Below, in pieces: positions 42,306-51,336 of a stretch of 64,000 bases of DNA. Both the position numbers and the translations under genes were made by a program. Location of the stretch: positions 327,852 to 391,851 of the forward strand of contig NZ_LFLZ01000001.1 in NCBI RefSeq assembly GCF_001189845.1. The letters are read 5' to 3'. The notes beneath the pieces were generated by a model, which did no database searches, was not told where the DNA came from, and saw nothing but the letters and a program-made list of their open reading frames with translations. How positions within the stretch are numbered: the first letter of the stretch is position 1; every line of letters starts with the position of its first letter. The stretch comes from Bradyrhizobium tropiciagri. Lineage in GTDB: Bacteria > Pseudomonadota > Alphaproteobacteria > Rhizobiales > Xanthobacteraceae.

Positions 42306-42938
42306 ATGAGCAGGACGCTGCCTCGCCGCCGTCGCGGGCGACCTCCCAAGGAGCTTGCCGGCACCAGCGCGACCCGTGACGCGCTGGTCCGTGCAGGTGT
42401 CGTTATGCTGACGGAGAAGGGCTATTCCGCGACGGGGATCGAGGAAGTCTTGCGGAGCGTCGACGTGCCAAAGGGGTCATTCTACCACTACTTTCCGAGC
42501 AAAGAGGCATTTGGAGCGGAGCTGATCGACAGCTACGCTGGCTACTTTTCGCGCAAGCTCGACAGCTTCTTCTTGAACGAGCAGCATCCCCCGCTCGAAA
42601 GGCTCAGAGGTTTTACCGACGATGCTACGTCCGCCATGAAGCGCTACCGTTATGCGCGAGGCTGTTTGGTGGGCAATCTTGGGCAGGAGATGAGCGTACT
42701 TCCACAATCATTTCGCCAGCAGCTGTTCGATGTGTTCATCGACTGGCAGCAGCGCACTGCCAAGTGCTTGAGAGCTGCCCAGGCTACTGGTGCGATCTCT
42801 TCCAACCAAGATTGCGACTGGCTTGCCGAGTTCTTCTGGATCGGTTGGGAGGGCGCGGTTCTTCGCGCCAAACTCGAACGCCGTTCCGAACCGCTTCATT
42901 CCTTCTCGAAGGGCTTTTTCAGGCTCCTCGGTGAATGA
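42306..42938 (+). CDS. TetR-family transcriptional regulator
   Basis: 210 residues from the ATG at 42306. It has no ribosome binding site and follows the operator by eleven bases, so translation may be leaderless. N-terminal HTH: TRDALVRAGVVMLTEKGYSATGIEEVLRSVDVPKGSFYHYFPSKEAF. The C-terminal ligand domain is of the AcuR/NemR-like type (RYARGCLVGNLGQEMS). Its likely regulon is itself plus the secreted barrel/hydrolase operon, through the repeated palindrome. Confidence 0.88.
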   Translation: MSRTLPRRRRGRPPKELAGTSATRDALVRAGVVMLTEKGYSATGIEEVLRSVDVPKGSFYHYFPSKEAFGAELIDSYAGYFSRKLDSFFLNEQHPPLERLRGFTDDATSAMKRYRYARGCLVGNLGQEMSVLPQSFRQQLFDVFIDWQQRTAKCLRAAQATGAISSNQDCDWLAEFFWIGWEGAVLRAKLERRSEPLHSFSKGFFRLLGE

Positions 42939-43034
42939 GTCGTTTTTCGTGTAGATGGCCGCAGGCAAAATCCACCACACTATCTCCGTGCCATCATTTC
43001 AACCGGCTTTGATCAGCCGCGAGAGCCTGCCGAT

Positions 43035-43148
43035 CTAGAACATCCCGTTGAGCTGATCGATCTCATGCTCGTGGCAAACGGCGCTCAGGTTGTCGAATTC
43101 TTGACTTTGCAAGCGCATCCCCGAGCTGATCGTCGCGTCCTCAAAGCG
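43035..43148 (-). pseudogene. Remnant of a peptide deformylase C-terminus
   Basis: An open frame ending at the TAG 43037-43035 reads LSAVCHEHEIDQLNGMF. HEIDQLNG corresponds to deformylase motif 3 (HEIDHLNG) with the second metal His changed to Gln. Upstream codons reach only about 35 residues before a stop, and motifs 1 and 2 are absent. A non-functional scrap. Confidence 0.65.
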
Positions 43149-43151
43149 GCT

Positions 43152-44705
43152 TCAGTCCGGGACGCCGGCCGCCTTCAGGGTTTCACGATAAGTCGCGGAC
43201 ATCGATTCCACCGGGAACGGAATTCGCGAAAGGAATCCGGAGACCGTGAACGCCGGGTCGACCTTGAGCAGCTCGCGCGCGATCTGGGTCGCGCGCTCGC
43301 GTTCGCCGGTCTTCACCAGCGCCACGATCAAGACGCGCAGGGCGACTGCGAAGCGGCGGTTCTGCGCCAGCGCCTTGTCGGCCCACATCACCGCCTCAGC
43401 AAAGTTCTGGTCAAGCACCGCGCAGATCGCCAGCGCCGCGGAGGCGAACCAGCCGCGCGGGTCGCGCGGGTTGAGCCGCTGTGCGCGCTCGATCATGGCG
43501 CGGCCGGCCGTCTGGTTGCCGCGCATCGCCTCGATCCAGCCGCCGAGCACCAGCGCCATCGCCGAGTTCGGGTTGATCGCAAGCGAGCGCTCGAACAATT
43601 CGCGCGCGGGCTCGATCTCGTCGGCCATGTTCCAGATCGCGAACGCCGCCATCCACAGCACCTGCGGATCACCGGGCGTAAGCTCCACCGCGCGCCAGGC
43701 CTGCGCGACTGCGCGCTCCCGGTAGGCGTCATCAGGCTTCAGCCAGCCCTGGACATGGCGCATCGCATGGCAATAGGCCGATGCAGCAAGCGCCGGCGCG
43801 TAATTGGGATCGAGCGCCAGCGCCTGGTCGAGACAATCGAGCGCGGCTTCCATGCTCTCGGGCGTGAACTCGTAGCGCAGACTGTAGGCGCGCAGCAGCA
43901 GATCGTAGGCGTCGAGCTTGTCGGGCGGCGCTGCACGCACCCGCTCGGCTTCGGCGACCAGCATCGTCGGCTCGATCGCGCCGACGACATTCTCGGTGAT
44001 GCGGTCCTGCAGGTCGAACACGTCGGTCGCGGCGCCGTCGAAGCGGTCGGCCCACAGATGCGCGCCGGAGACGGCGTCGATCAACTGTCCTGTGATGCGT
44101 AGCCGGTCGCCGCCGCGGCGGACGCTGCCCTCGAGCACGTAGCCGACGCCGAGCTCGCGCCCGACCTGGCGGATATCCACCGCCTTGCCCTTGTAGGTGA
44201 AGGCCGAGTTGCGCGCGATCACGGTGAGGCGGCTGCAACGGGAGAGCGCGGTGGTGATGTCCTCGGCGATTCCGTCGGCGAAATAATCCTGCTCGGGGTC
44301 GCCGCTCATGTTGGTGAAGGGCAGCACCGCGATCGACGGGCCCTCGCTCGGCCGTGGCGGGGCGGCGTTATTGGCAACCGGACGAGCGGGCGCGGTGTCC
44401 TCCCTGACATCGCCGACAAAGCGGAGACCTTTGCGGGGCAGGGTGCGGATCAGCCGCTGCTCCTCGCCATTGTCGCCGATTGCGGTCCGCGCGGCATTGA
44501 CCCGGCTGCTCAGCGTCGCCTCCGAGACGATCCGCCCATGCCAGACCGCGGCCAGCACGTCGTCGCGGCTGACGACGCGGTCGCGGGCACGGATCAGGAA
44601 TTCGAGGAGGTCGAAGACCTGCGGCTCGACGGCCACCAGGGCATCGCCACGGCGCAGCTCCCGGCGCTCGGAATCGAGGGTCAAGTCGTTGAAATGGTAG
44701 GTCAA
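43152..44705 (-). CDS. Winged-helix/TolB-N/TPR regulator (CadC/adenylate-cyclase-like)
   Basis: 517 residues. Residues 1-100: an OmpR-type winged helix (LTLDSERRELRRGDALVAVEP ... VSEATLSSRVNAARTAIGDN). Residues about 125-245: the TolB N-terminal-like domain seen in many rhizobial cyclase-type proteins (SIAVLPFTNMSGDPEQDYFADGIAEDITTALSR). Residues about 270-490: tetratricopeptide repeats (ALDCLDQALALDPNYAPALA). No cyclase catalytic domain is present, so it is a DNA-binding relative of that group. Target unknown; the divergent gene is the hydrolase at 44867. Confidence 0.85.
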   Translation of the reverse strand: MTYHFNDLTLDSERRELRRGDALVAVEPQVFDLLEFLIRARDRVVSRDDVLAAVWHGRIVSEATLSSRVNAARTAIGDNGEEQRLIRTLPRKGLRFVGDVREDTAPARPVANNAAPPRPSEGPSIAVLPFTNMSGDPEQDYFADGIAEDITTALSRCSRLTVIARNSAFTYKGKAVDIRQVGRELGVGYVLEGSVRRGGDRLRITGQLIDAVSGAHLWADRFDGAATDVFDLQDRITENVVGAIEPTMLVAEAERVRAAPPDKLDAYDLLLRAYSLRYEFTPESMEAALDCLDQALALDPNYAPALAASAYCHAMRHVQGWLKPDDAYRERAVAQAWRAVELTPGDPQVLWMAAFAIWNMADEIEPARELFERSLAINPNSAMALVLGGWIEAMRGNQTAGRAMIERAQRLNPRDPRGWFASAALAICAVLDQNFAEAVMWADKALAQNRRFAVALRVLIVALVKTGERERATQIARELLKVDPAFTVSGFLSRIPFPVESMSATYRETLKAAGVPD

Positions 44706-44866
44706 ATCGAAGAGTCCGGCGGCCGGCGGCTGAGTCCGCGGCGGAACCTAGCACAGGCGGGGCGGAGCCAAAATCAAGACAGCATGAAAGGAAAATCAAT
44801 GCGATCTGAAAGCGTGCTGTCATGGACCTTGGCATAGTTGGCGGGAACCACACGCAGGAGATCGCC

Positions 44867-45907
44867 ATGTCCCAATCCATCAATCCGCAACGCCGCCGTT
44901 TCCTTGGGATCGCAGGTGGGATCCTCGCCGCTTCCAGGCTCGGTTTCATTGGATCTGCCAGCGCGCAGCCCAAGTCGGCAGCGCCCGCGGTCAAGGTCGG
45001 CGCGCGCACCTCGATCGGTCCGGTGAAGCAGATCAATGCCGGCGTGCTCGATACCGGCTATGTCGAGATGGGCCCGGCCTCAGGTCCTGCGGTGATCCTG
45101 CTGCACGGCTGGCCCTATGACATCCACAGCTATGCCGACGTCGCGCCGGCGCTGGCGGAAGCCGGTTACCGCGTGATCGTGCCGCATCTGCGCGGCTATG
45201 GCACCACGCGCTTCCTCTCCAGCGACACGATGCGCAGCGGCCAGCCGGTCGCGGTCGCCGCCGACATCATCGCGCTGATGGACGCCCTGAAGATCGAGAA
45301 GGCCGTGCTCGGCGGCTACGATTGGGGCGCGCGCACCGCCAACATCATGGCGGTGCTCTGGCCCGAACGCTGCAAGGCGATGGTGTCGGTCAGCGGTTAC
45401 CTGATCGGCAGCCAGGCGGCCGGCAAGGTGCCGCTGCCGCCGAAGGCCGAGCTGCAATGGTGGTACCAGTTCTATTTCGCGACCGAGCGCGGCCGCGACG
45501 GCTATGCCAAGAACCGGCACGACTTCAACAAGCTGATCTGGCAGCTCGCCTCGCCGCAGTGGCAGTTCGACGACGCCACCTATGACCGCAGCGCTGTTGC
45601 CTTCGAGAACCCCGACCATGTCGATATCGTGATCCACAATTACCGCTGGCGGCTCGGCGTTGCCGAGGGCGAGGCGAAGTACGACGCGTTCGAGAAGACG
45701 CTGGCGCAGGCGCCCGTCATCGCGATCCCGACCATCACGATGGAGGGCGACGCCAACGGCGCGCCGCATCCGGAGCCTGCAGCCTACGCCAAGAAGTTCT
45801 CCGGGCATTACGAGCATCGCCAGTTGCCCGGCGGCATTGGCCACAATTTGCCGCAGGAAGCGCCGCAGGCCTTCGTCCAGGCCATCATCGACGTCAGCAA
45901 GGCCTGA
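44867..45907 (+). CDS. Tat-exported alpha/beta hydrolase (epoxide hydrolase/dehalogenase-like)
   Basis: 346 residues from the ATG at 44867 (CAGGAG upstream). Twin-arginine signal NPQRRRFLGIAGGILAAS, so it is exported folded. Alpha/beta-hydrolase core: oxyanion LLHGWPYDIHSYADVAPAL, nucleophile elbow GGYDWGAR with Asp as the nucleophile (epoxide hydrolase/haloacid type rather than Ser), and the last catalytic His in GGIGHNLPQEAP. Followed by cytochrome P460 after twenty bases, probably one operon. Confidence 0.85.
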   Translation: MSQSINPQRRRFLGIAGGILAASRLGFIGSASAQPKSAAPAVKVGARTSIGPVKQINAGVLDTGYVEMGPASGPAVILLHGWPYDIHSYADVAPALAEAGYRVIVPHLRGYGTTRFLSSDTMRSGQPVAVAADIIALMDALKIEKAVLGGYDWGARTANIMAVLWPERCKAMVSVSGYLIGSQAAGKVPLPPKAELQWWYQFYFATERGRDGYAKNRHDFNKLIWQLASPQWQFDDATYDRSAVAFENPDHVDIVIHNYRWRLGVAEGEAKYDAFEKTLAQAPVIAIPTITMEGDANGAPHPEPAAYAKKFSGHYEHRQLPGGIGHNLPQEAPQAFVQAIIDVSKA

Positions 45908-45927
45908 GCGAGAGCGGACCGCAGACC

Positions 45928-46437
45928 ATGAGACAGGTTGTGAAATGGGCAGCTGCCGCGATTGCGGCAGCCTGCATCAGCGCGTCATTGCCGTTTGCCG
46001 TCGGGCATGCCGATGACAATGCACCGGCATCGCCGATCTTCGGCGTGAAGATTCCCGATGGTTATCGCGACTGGAAGCTGATCGCGGTCGGCGAGGAGAC
46101 CGGGCTCGACGAGCTGCGCAGCGTGCTCGGTAACGCGACCGCCGTGAAGGCGTATCAGGACGGCGCCGCGCGCTTCCCCGACGGCACCGTGCTGGTGAAG
46201 CTGGCCTGGAAACGCAAGCCGGTTGCGGGCCTCAACGGCGCCTTCATCACGGGGCCGGCGACCACTGTCCAGGTCATGGTCAAGGACAGCGCCAAATATG
46301 CCGCGACCGGCGGCTGGGGCTTTGGCCGCTTCATCGACGGCAAGCCGGTCGATGCCGCCCAGCACGAGACGTGCTTTGCCTGCCACGAGGCCTACGCCAG
46401 CGACCAGGATTTCGTCTTCACGCACTACGCGCGCTGA
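45928..46437 (+). CDS. Cytochrome P460-family protein
   Basis: 169 residues. Signal peptide 1-29 (cleavage near GHADD). A single c-type haem site C-x2-C-H in AAQHETCFACHEAYASDQDF near the C-terminus, preceded by the P460/DUF fold with GGWGFGRFIDGKP. P460 cytochromes oxidise hydroxylamine or NO in some bacteria; others only detoxify. Co-transcribed with the exported hydrolase. Confidence 0.87.
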   Translation: MRQVVKWAAAAIAAACISASLPFAVGHADDNAPASPIFGVKIPDGYRDWKLIAVGEETGLDELRSVLGNATAVKAYQDGAARFPDGTVLVKLAWKRKPVAGLNGAFITGPATTVQVMVKDSAKYAATGGWGFGRFIDGKPVDAAQHETCFACHEAYASDQDFVFTHYAR

Positions 46438-46483
46438 ACGCCCACAATATCGGTGTGGAGACCTGATGGCTCCGATCTGGCGC

Positions 46484-46522
46484 TGCGATTGCTGCGAGGC
46501 TAATTTCCCCGCAGCAATCGCA
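46484..46522. promoter_or_regulatory. Perfect 13-bp inverted repeat before the ArsC-like gene
   Basis: TGCGATTGCTGCG (46484-46496) and CGCAGCAATCGCA (46510-46522) can form a 13-bp stem with a 13-base loop. The 3' arm ends on the A of an in-frame ATG at 46522, which favours the TTG start at 46537. It may be a terminator of the P460 transcript or a translation-control element. Confidence 0.6.
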
Positions 46523-46536
46523 TGTGGGGAACGGCT

Positions 46537-46905
46537 TTGACCATCACCATCTACGGCATCAAGAACTGCGATACCATGAAGAAGGCGCGCGCCTGGCTCG
46601 ACGATCACGGCGTCGCCTACGACTTCCACGACTACAAGACCGCTGGCATCGCCAAGGACAAGCTCAAGCAGTGGAGCGAGGAGGTCGGCTGGGAGACGCT
46701 GCTCAACCGCGCCGGCACCACCTTCAAGAAGCTGCCCGATGCCGACAAGGAAGGTCTGAACGAGCGCAAGGCGCTGGCGCTGATGGCCGAGCAGCCGTCG
46801 ATGATCAAGCGGCCCGTGCTCGATCTCGGGCCGAAGCGCGTCGTCGGCTTCAAGCCGGATATCTATGCCAAGGAAGTGCCGGCGAAGGCGCGCAAGAAGG
46901 GCTGA
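46537..46905 (+). CDS. ArsC/Spx/YffB-family thiol protein
   Basis: 122 residues from a TTG at 46537 with GGGGA seven bases upstream; the ATG at 46522 is an alternative but is covered by a stem-loop. Thioredoxin-like YffB protein: TITIYGIKNCDTMKKARAWLDDH with the single active Cys, VGWETLLNRAGTTFKKL and the conserved IKRPVLDLG with Arg. More like YffB than a real arsenate reductase; probably acts in glutathione-linked redox. Confidence 0.85.
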   Translation: MTITIYGIKNCDTMKKARAWLDDHGVAYDFHDYKTAGIAKDKLKQWSEEVGWETLLNRAGTTFKKLPDADKEGLNERKALALMAEQPSMIKRPVLDLGPKRVVGFKPDIYAKEVPAKARKKG

Positions 46906-47037
46906 CGCGTTCGGCGCGAGCCAGGACGTGGACTCATAAACGCCAGCGGGCCGATGTCCGCTTGCGCAGAACAAGCTGATATCGCGATTCACGTTGAAAT
47001 CGGTCGAAAATGACCCATAGCGGCCCGCTTGATTTAA

Positions 47038-47051
47038 AGACCAGTTGGTCT
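47038..47051. promoter_or_regulatory. Operator-like palindrome before tetR (47063)
   Basis: AGACCA-GT-TGGTCT, twelve paired bases, ending eleven bases before the ATG. The same spacing as at the other tetR gene (42294 to 42306). A related site, GACCGATCGGTC, lies before eamA. Confidence 0.7.
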
Positions 47052-47062
47052 ATATTTCTTCG

Positions 47063-47677
47063 ATGAGCAACCGAACCTCTGTGCCGTTGCCCCGCGGTCG
47101 CCCGCGGAGTTTCGATGAGGACGCTGCCGTCGAACGCGCGATGGGCGTGTTCTGGTCGCGCGGCTATCATGCCACGGCGCTGCCAGATCTGCTTCGTGCG
47201 ACGAAGCTCTCGCGTGGCAGCCTTTACGCTGCTTTCGGCGACAAGCATTCGCTCTTCCTGCGCGCGCTCGATCGTTACATCGATGATGCCGTGACACGGT
47301 TGAATATCGAGCTTGACCCTCGCAAGGACCCGGTAGATGGCCTGCGGGCCTACCTTGCTGGATATGTTGACCGCACGAGCGGTGCCCATGGTCGACGCGG
47401 ATGTCTGGTGATCGCCACGGCCATGGAACTGGCCGGGCGTGACGCTGACGTCAATCGTCGCATCGCGAACTTCTTCAAAGTCATGGAGGCGCGGGTGGCG
47501 GATGCGCTTTCCCGTGCGAAGACAGCGGGCAAGTTAGCCGATGGTGTCGATCCTGCAAATGCTGCCCGCATTCTCGTCTGTTTCGTCGAGGGGCTGCGAG
47601 TCATCAGCAAAACGGCGTCCACGGGAGCCATAACGCACGCCGCCGCGGACGCTCTGCTCGATCGTTTCATCAGGTAA
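47063..47677 (+). CDS. TetR/AcrR-family transcriptional regulator
   Basis: 204 residues from the ATG at 47063. HTH: FDEDAAVERAMGVFWSRGYHATALPDLLRATKLSRGSLYAAFGDKHSLF. C-terminal domain of the AefR/YsiA-like branch, with RRGCLVIATAMELAGRDADV. Probably represses itself and the downstream EamA exporter, as both promoters carry GACC-type palindromes. Confidence 0.88.
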   Translation: MSNRTSVPLPRGRPRSFDEDAAVERAMGVFWSRGYHATALPDLLRATKLSRGSLYAAFGDKHSLFLRALDRYIDDAVTRLNIELDPRKDPVDGLRAYLAGYVDRTSGAHGRRGCLVIATAMELAGRDADVNRRIANFFKVMEARVADALSRAKTAGKLADGVDPANAARILVCFVEGLRVISKTASTGAITHAAADALLDRFIR

Positions 47678-47720
47678 CCAAGTCCAGGGCCCGTTCTCAC
47701 AATCGGCTTGTCAATATCTG

Positions 47721-47732
47721 GACCGATCGGTC
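47721..47732. promoter_or_regulatory. TetR operator-like palindrome before eamA
   Basis: GACCGATCGGTC, a perfect 12-base palindrome, 17 bases before the eamA ATG, matching the pattern GACC-N4-GGTC of 47038-47051. Confidence 0.7.
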
Positions 47733-47749
47733 GTTTAAAGGAGAATACG

Positions 47750-48610
47750 ATGTCTGCGATCCAGATGGTTTGCGCGGTGGCCGTTCCCTTGCTCTGGGGT
47801 TATCAGTTCGTGATCATCAAAATGGGCATTACGGAGTTTCCGCCGTTCTTTTTCCTGGCGCTGCGTTTCTTGGCCACTGCGCTTCTGCTTATTCCGCTGG
47901 TCAAAAAGCCGACGCGTGAACAGTTGCGTCCGATCGCAGCTATCTCGTTTTTTCTTGGTGGGTTGAACTTCGGGCTCTTCTACGTGGGTCTTGGGCTCGG
48001 CTCGGGAAGCATGACGGCTGTTGCATATTTACTCTCCACGCCCTTCACGGTCCTGTTGGCCTGGCCGCTGCTGGCGGAGAGGCCGTCTCTCACCACTCTC
48101 TCCGGGGTGGTGCTTGCATTCGCCGGCGTCCTTGTGCTGAGAGCGGAGCCCGGCCTGTCGGCAAACGGGTTGCCACTGCTGCTGGTGGTCGGAGCCGCCT
48201 TCGCATTCGCGGTGTCCAACGTCCTGACCAAACGCTACGGTCCTTTTGACCCCTTGATGTTGATGGGTTGGTCGTCCCTGTTCACGGTGCCGCAGGTCAT
48301 GTTGATGTCGCTGCTCCTTGAATATGGACAACTGGCGAGCCTCGTTGCTGCGGATGAACGGGGGTGGCTGGCGCTCGCCTACACAATTTTCATCGGAGGA
48401 ATTGTCGGATTTGGCCTTTGGTTCTGGCTGATCGCTCGCTGCTCGATGGCGCGCGTCGCCCCCTTCGGTCTGCTCCTGCCGGTGTTCGCCTTGATGTCGA
48501 GCGCATTGTTCCTTGGCGAGCCGATGACTCCGAAGCTGATTGTTGGTGCGCTGCTGGCGATCTCTGGTGTTGCCTTGACACAGTTTGGACCGAGCGCTCG
48601 AACGGCTTGA
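47750..48610 (+). CDS. EamA/DMT-family exporter
   Basis: 286 residues from the ATG at 47750 (AAAGGAG upstream). Ten transmembrane helices in two EamA repeats (VPLLWGYQFVIIKMGITEFPPFFFLALRF; second repeat from VVGAAFAFAVSNVLTKRYG). Similar in shape to O-acetylserine/cysteine or drug exporters (EamA, YdcZ/RarD). Likely repressed by the TetR just upstream. Confidence 0.87.
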   Translation: MSAIQMVCAVAVPLLWGYQFVIIKMGITEFPPFFFLALRFLATALLLIPLVKKPTREQLRPIAAISFFLGGLNFGLFYVGLGLGSGSMTAVAYLLSTPFTVLLAWPLLAERPSLTTLSGVVLAFAGVLVLRAEPGLSANGLPLLLVVGAAFAFAVSNVLTKRYGPFDPLMLMGWSSLFTVPQVMLMSLLLEYGQLASLVAADERGWLALAYTIFIGGIVGFGLWFWLIARCSMARVAPFGLLLPVFALMSSALFLGEPMTPKLIVGALLAISGVALTQFGPSARTA

Positions 48611-48729
48611 GCGCGAAAGTTGCGTCGTGGTGAGTTTCCGCTCCTTGCCAAAACCGACATGCCGTGGTCACCCGGCGATGTGCGGTTTTAGGGGGTGGGG
48701 CCGACATGGCGGATTTATTAGTACGCGCC

Positions 48730-49347
48730 CTAGCTCAGTTCGACCGTATCCTGGCTCGCCGCATGATCCATTGGGACGAACCTGCGGTCGATCACCGCGC
48801 GCATCGTGACCACCGGGACGGCCCTGGCCTTCACGCCCATCAGATTGTGCAGCCGGAAGCCGCCCTCGATGCTGATCGCCTTGTAGGAGCCCACGATGTG
48901 CTCGACGCGGTTGCCGCGTCCGAACGGCAGCAGCAGGCGTTCATAGGAGACATCCTTGCCGTCGGCGTCCGTGACCTCCGCAACGGTGTAGGTCGGACGC
49001 TTGCGCACGAGGCAGGCGCGATACGAGAGGATGACGCCGGCATAGCGTTCCGGGCCGATCGCATCATCGAGATAGCGGTTGGCGCGCAGCCGCGGGTCGA
49101 CATGCTCGTTGCCGTAAGCCGTGGTCAGCCGTGCGCCTTCCTGCGTGATCAGGAAGCGCGCGTCTTCGCCTCCGCCGACCACGTCAAAGCCCATCATGTC
49201 GGCGCGCTCGTCGGCGCTGCCTTCGGTGTGGAAATCGCACAGCAGGGGAACAGTGTCAGGCGTGCGCAGCGCGCGCAGCCAGGCGTTCAGCAGCACCCGC
49301 TGCGTGATCGATTTGACCACCGATGGATCGGCACTCTTGAATGGCAT
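48730..49347 (-). CDS. PAS-domain protein (PAS_5-like)
   Basis: 205 residues from the ATG at 49347; the ORF could extend to 49398. The pattern SITQRVLLNAWLRALRTPDTVPLLCDFHTE and DVVGGGEDARFLITQEGARL matches the single-PAS proteins common in Rhizobiales (former DUF, PAS_5). No output domain. A sensor-like protein of unknown partner. No clear operon; the next genes are on the other strand. Confidence 0.75.
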   Translation of the reverse strand: MPFKSADPSVVKSITQRVLLNAWLRALRTPDTVPLLCDFHTEGSADERADMMGFDVVGGGEDARFLITQEGARLTTAYGNEHVDPRLRANRYLDDAIGPERYAGVILSYRACLVRKRPTYTVAEVTDADGKDVSYERLLLPFGRGNRVEHIVGSYKAISIEGGFRLHNLMGVKARAVPVVTMRAVIDRRFVPMDHAASQDTVELS

Positions 49348-49803
49348 CGCTAGCCGAAGTGAGGGATGGTTTGGCCGCGGGCACAAAGCCGCAGCCACGT
49401 GTTCAGGACATCATGGTGCCGGATCGATCTGACGACCGAGGAATTGGCGCTTTCGAAATACAAGGCTCTAGCCGTTCATCATGCAATGGCCGGGAGTTTC
49501 GGCGAGAGGCGGAAATATTCTATGAAAGGGAATGTCCGGAGCAAAACAGCCTTAATGGCGACTTTCCGAGGCGCAAAGCGCGTTCAAATACCATTCGACT
49601 AAGGATCAACCGGAACCGGTCGTCTCGATACTGCACCGCACAGCTTTCCACCTTGCGTAACTGCCGCAGATGACGGCATATTCCGGCCCGGAGGCGACAG
49701 GCCCCCGGACGGTTTCCAAGACGTACGGACAACCTGTCGAACATGAAAAAAGCTGGCCACGCGGGCGAGGGGCTTCGCGGCGATGGCGTATGGGGGAATC
49801 TAT
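49348..49803. other. Intergenic region before the liv operon
   Basis: About 450 bases without a believable gene. Short open frames exist, but they have no family features. It should contain the promoters for the PAS gene (left) and the liv operon (right). No strong inverted repeat was seen. Confidence 0.4.
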
Positions 49804-50559
49804 TTGGCCGATGAGTTCATCCTCGAAACCAGCGGATTGACCAAGGAATTCGCGGGTTTCTTCGCCGTTCGCGACGTCGCGCTCAAGGTGCGTCGCGGCA
49901 GTATCCATGCGTTGATCGGGCCGAACGGCGCCGGCAAGACCACCTGTTTCAATCTGCTGACCAAATTCCTGAAGCCGACGGGCGGGCAGATTCGCTACAA
50001 GGGCCAGGACATCACCGCGATGCCGCCGGCCGACGTGGCGCGGCTCGGGCTGGTCCGCTCGTTCCAGATTTCGGCGGTATTTCCGCATCTGACCGCGCTC
50101 GAGAACGTGCGCGTCGCGCTGCAGCGCCAGCACGGCTCGTCATTCGATTTCTGGCGTTCGAAGAGCGTGCTCGACCGCTTCAATCCGCGCGCCCATGAAC
50201 TTCTGAACGACGTCGGCTTGAGCGAGTTCGCCAACACGCCGGCGGTCGAGATGCCGTACGGCCGCAAGCGCGCACTTGAAATTGCAACGACGCTCGCGCT
50301 CGACCCCGAGATGATGCTGCTCGACGAACCGATGGCCGGCATGGGCCACGAGGACATCGACAAGATCGCGGCGCTGATCAAGCGGATCTCCGCCAAATAC
50401 ACCATCCTGATGGTCGAGCATAACCTCTCGGTGGTGGCCAACCTCTCCGACATCATCACCGTGCTGACGCGCGGGCAGGTGCTGGCCGAGGGCAATTACG
50501 CCGACCTCTCCAAGGACGAGCGCGTGAAGGAAGCCTATCTGGGAGCGGGGCATGGCTGA
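49804..50559 (+). CDS. livG: Branched-chain amino-acid/amide ABC transporter ATPase LivG
   Basis: 251 residues from a TTG at 49804 with GGGGGAA ahead; the ATG at 49783 (258 residues) is also possible. Walker A in LIGPNGAGKTTCFNLL, Q-loop region VRSFQISAVFPHLTALEN, signature VEMPYGRKRALEIATTLA (the YGxxR variant typical of LivG), Walker B MMLLDEPMAGM, and the H-loop in MVEHNLSVV. First gene of livGFKHM; overlaps livF by eight bases. Confidence 0.92.
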   Translation: MADEFILETSGLTKEFAGFFAVRDVALKVRRGSIHALIGPNGAGKTTCFNLLTKFLKPTGGQIRYKGQDITAMPPADVARLGLVRSFQISAVFPHLTALENVRVALQRQHGSSFDFWRSKSVLDRFNPRAHELLNDVGLSEFANTPAVEMPYGRKRALEIATTLALDPEMMLLDEPMAGMGHEDIDKIAALIKRISAKYTILMVEHNLSVVANLSDIITVLTRGQVLAEGNYADLSKDERVKEAYLGAGHG

Positions 50560-51295
50560 GGCAAAACTGGCGGAGAGGCCCGTGGCTGCGGCCGGCGCCG
50601 AGGTGCTGACGGTCAACGATCTGCAGGCCTGGTACGGCGAATCGCACATTCTTCACGGCATCAATTTCAACGTCAGGGCAGGCGAGGTGGTGACGCTGCT
50701 CGGCCGCAACGGCGCCGGCAAGACCACGACGCTGAAGTCGATCATGGGCGTGATCGGCAAGCGCTCCGGCTCGATCCGCTTCGACAACAAGGAGATCATC
50801 CGCGCCACCTCCGACCGCATCGCGCGGCTCGGCATCGCATTCTGCCCCGAGGAGCGCGGCATCTTCTCCAGTCTCGACGTACGCGAGAATCTGCTGCTGC
50901 CGCCGGTGGTGCGACCGGGCGGCCTGCCGCTCGACCAGATCTTCACGCTGTTTCCGAACCTGAAGGAGCGTCTCACCAGCCAGGGCACGAAGCTCTCGGG
51001 CGGCGAGCAGCAGATGCTGGCGATTGCGCGCATCCTGCGCACCGGTGCGCGCTTTTTGATGCTGGACGAGCCGACCGAAGGGTTGGCGCCGGTCATCATC
51101 CAGCAGATCGGGCACACCATTGCGCGCCTGAAGTCGCAGGGCTTCACGATCCTGTTGGTCGAACAGAATTTCCGTTTCGCCTCGACCGTTGCCGACCGCT
51201 ACTACATCGTCGAGCACGGCAAGGTGATCGACGGCTTCGCGAATTCCGAGCTGTCGGCCAACATGGACAAGCTTCATACCTATCTCGGCGTCTGA
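50552..51295 (+). CDS. livF: Branched-chain amino-acid/amide ABC transporter ATPase LivF
   Basis: 247 residues. Walker A LLGRNGAGKTTTLKSIM, signature KLSGGEQQMLAIARIL, Walker B FLMLDEPTEGLAPVI, H-loop in LVEQNFRFA. Pairs with LivG to energise the LivHM permease. The ATG overlaps the livG end, indicating coupled translation. Confidence 0.93.
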   Translation: MAEAKLAERPVAAAGAEVLTVNDLQAWYGESHILHGINFNVRAGEVVTLLGRNGAGKTTTLKSIMGVIGKRSGSIRFDNKEIIRATSDRIARLGIAFCPEERGIFSSLDVRENLLLPPVVRPGGLPLDQIFTLFPNLKERLTSQGTKLSGGEQQMLAIARILRTGARFLMLDEPTEGLAPVIIQQIGHTIARLKSQGFTILLVEQNFRFASTVADRYYIVEHGKVIDGFANSELSANMDKLHTYLGV

Positions 51296-51336
51296 TTTCG
51301 CCCGAGCCAGAAAATTTAAAGACTGAGGGAATCCCC

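Noticed and set aside
49366..49673. Small ORFs in the region before livG
   Set aside because: No ribosome binding site, no family features and composition unlike neighbouring genes.
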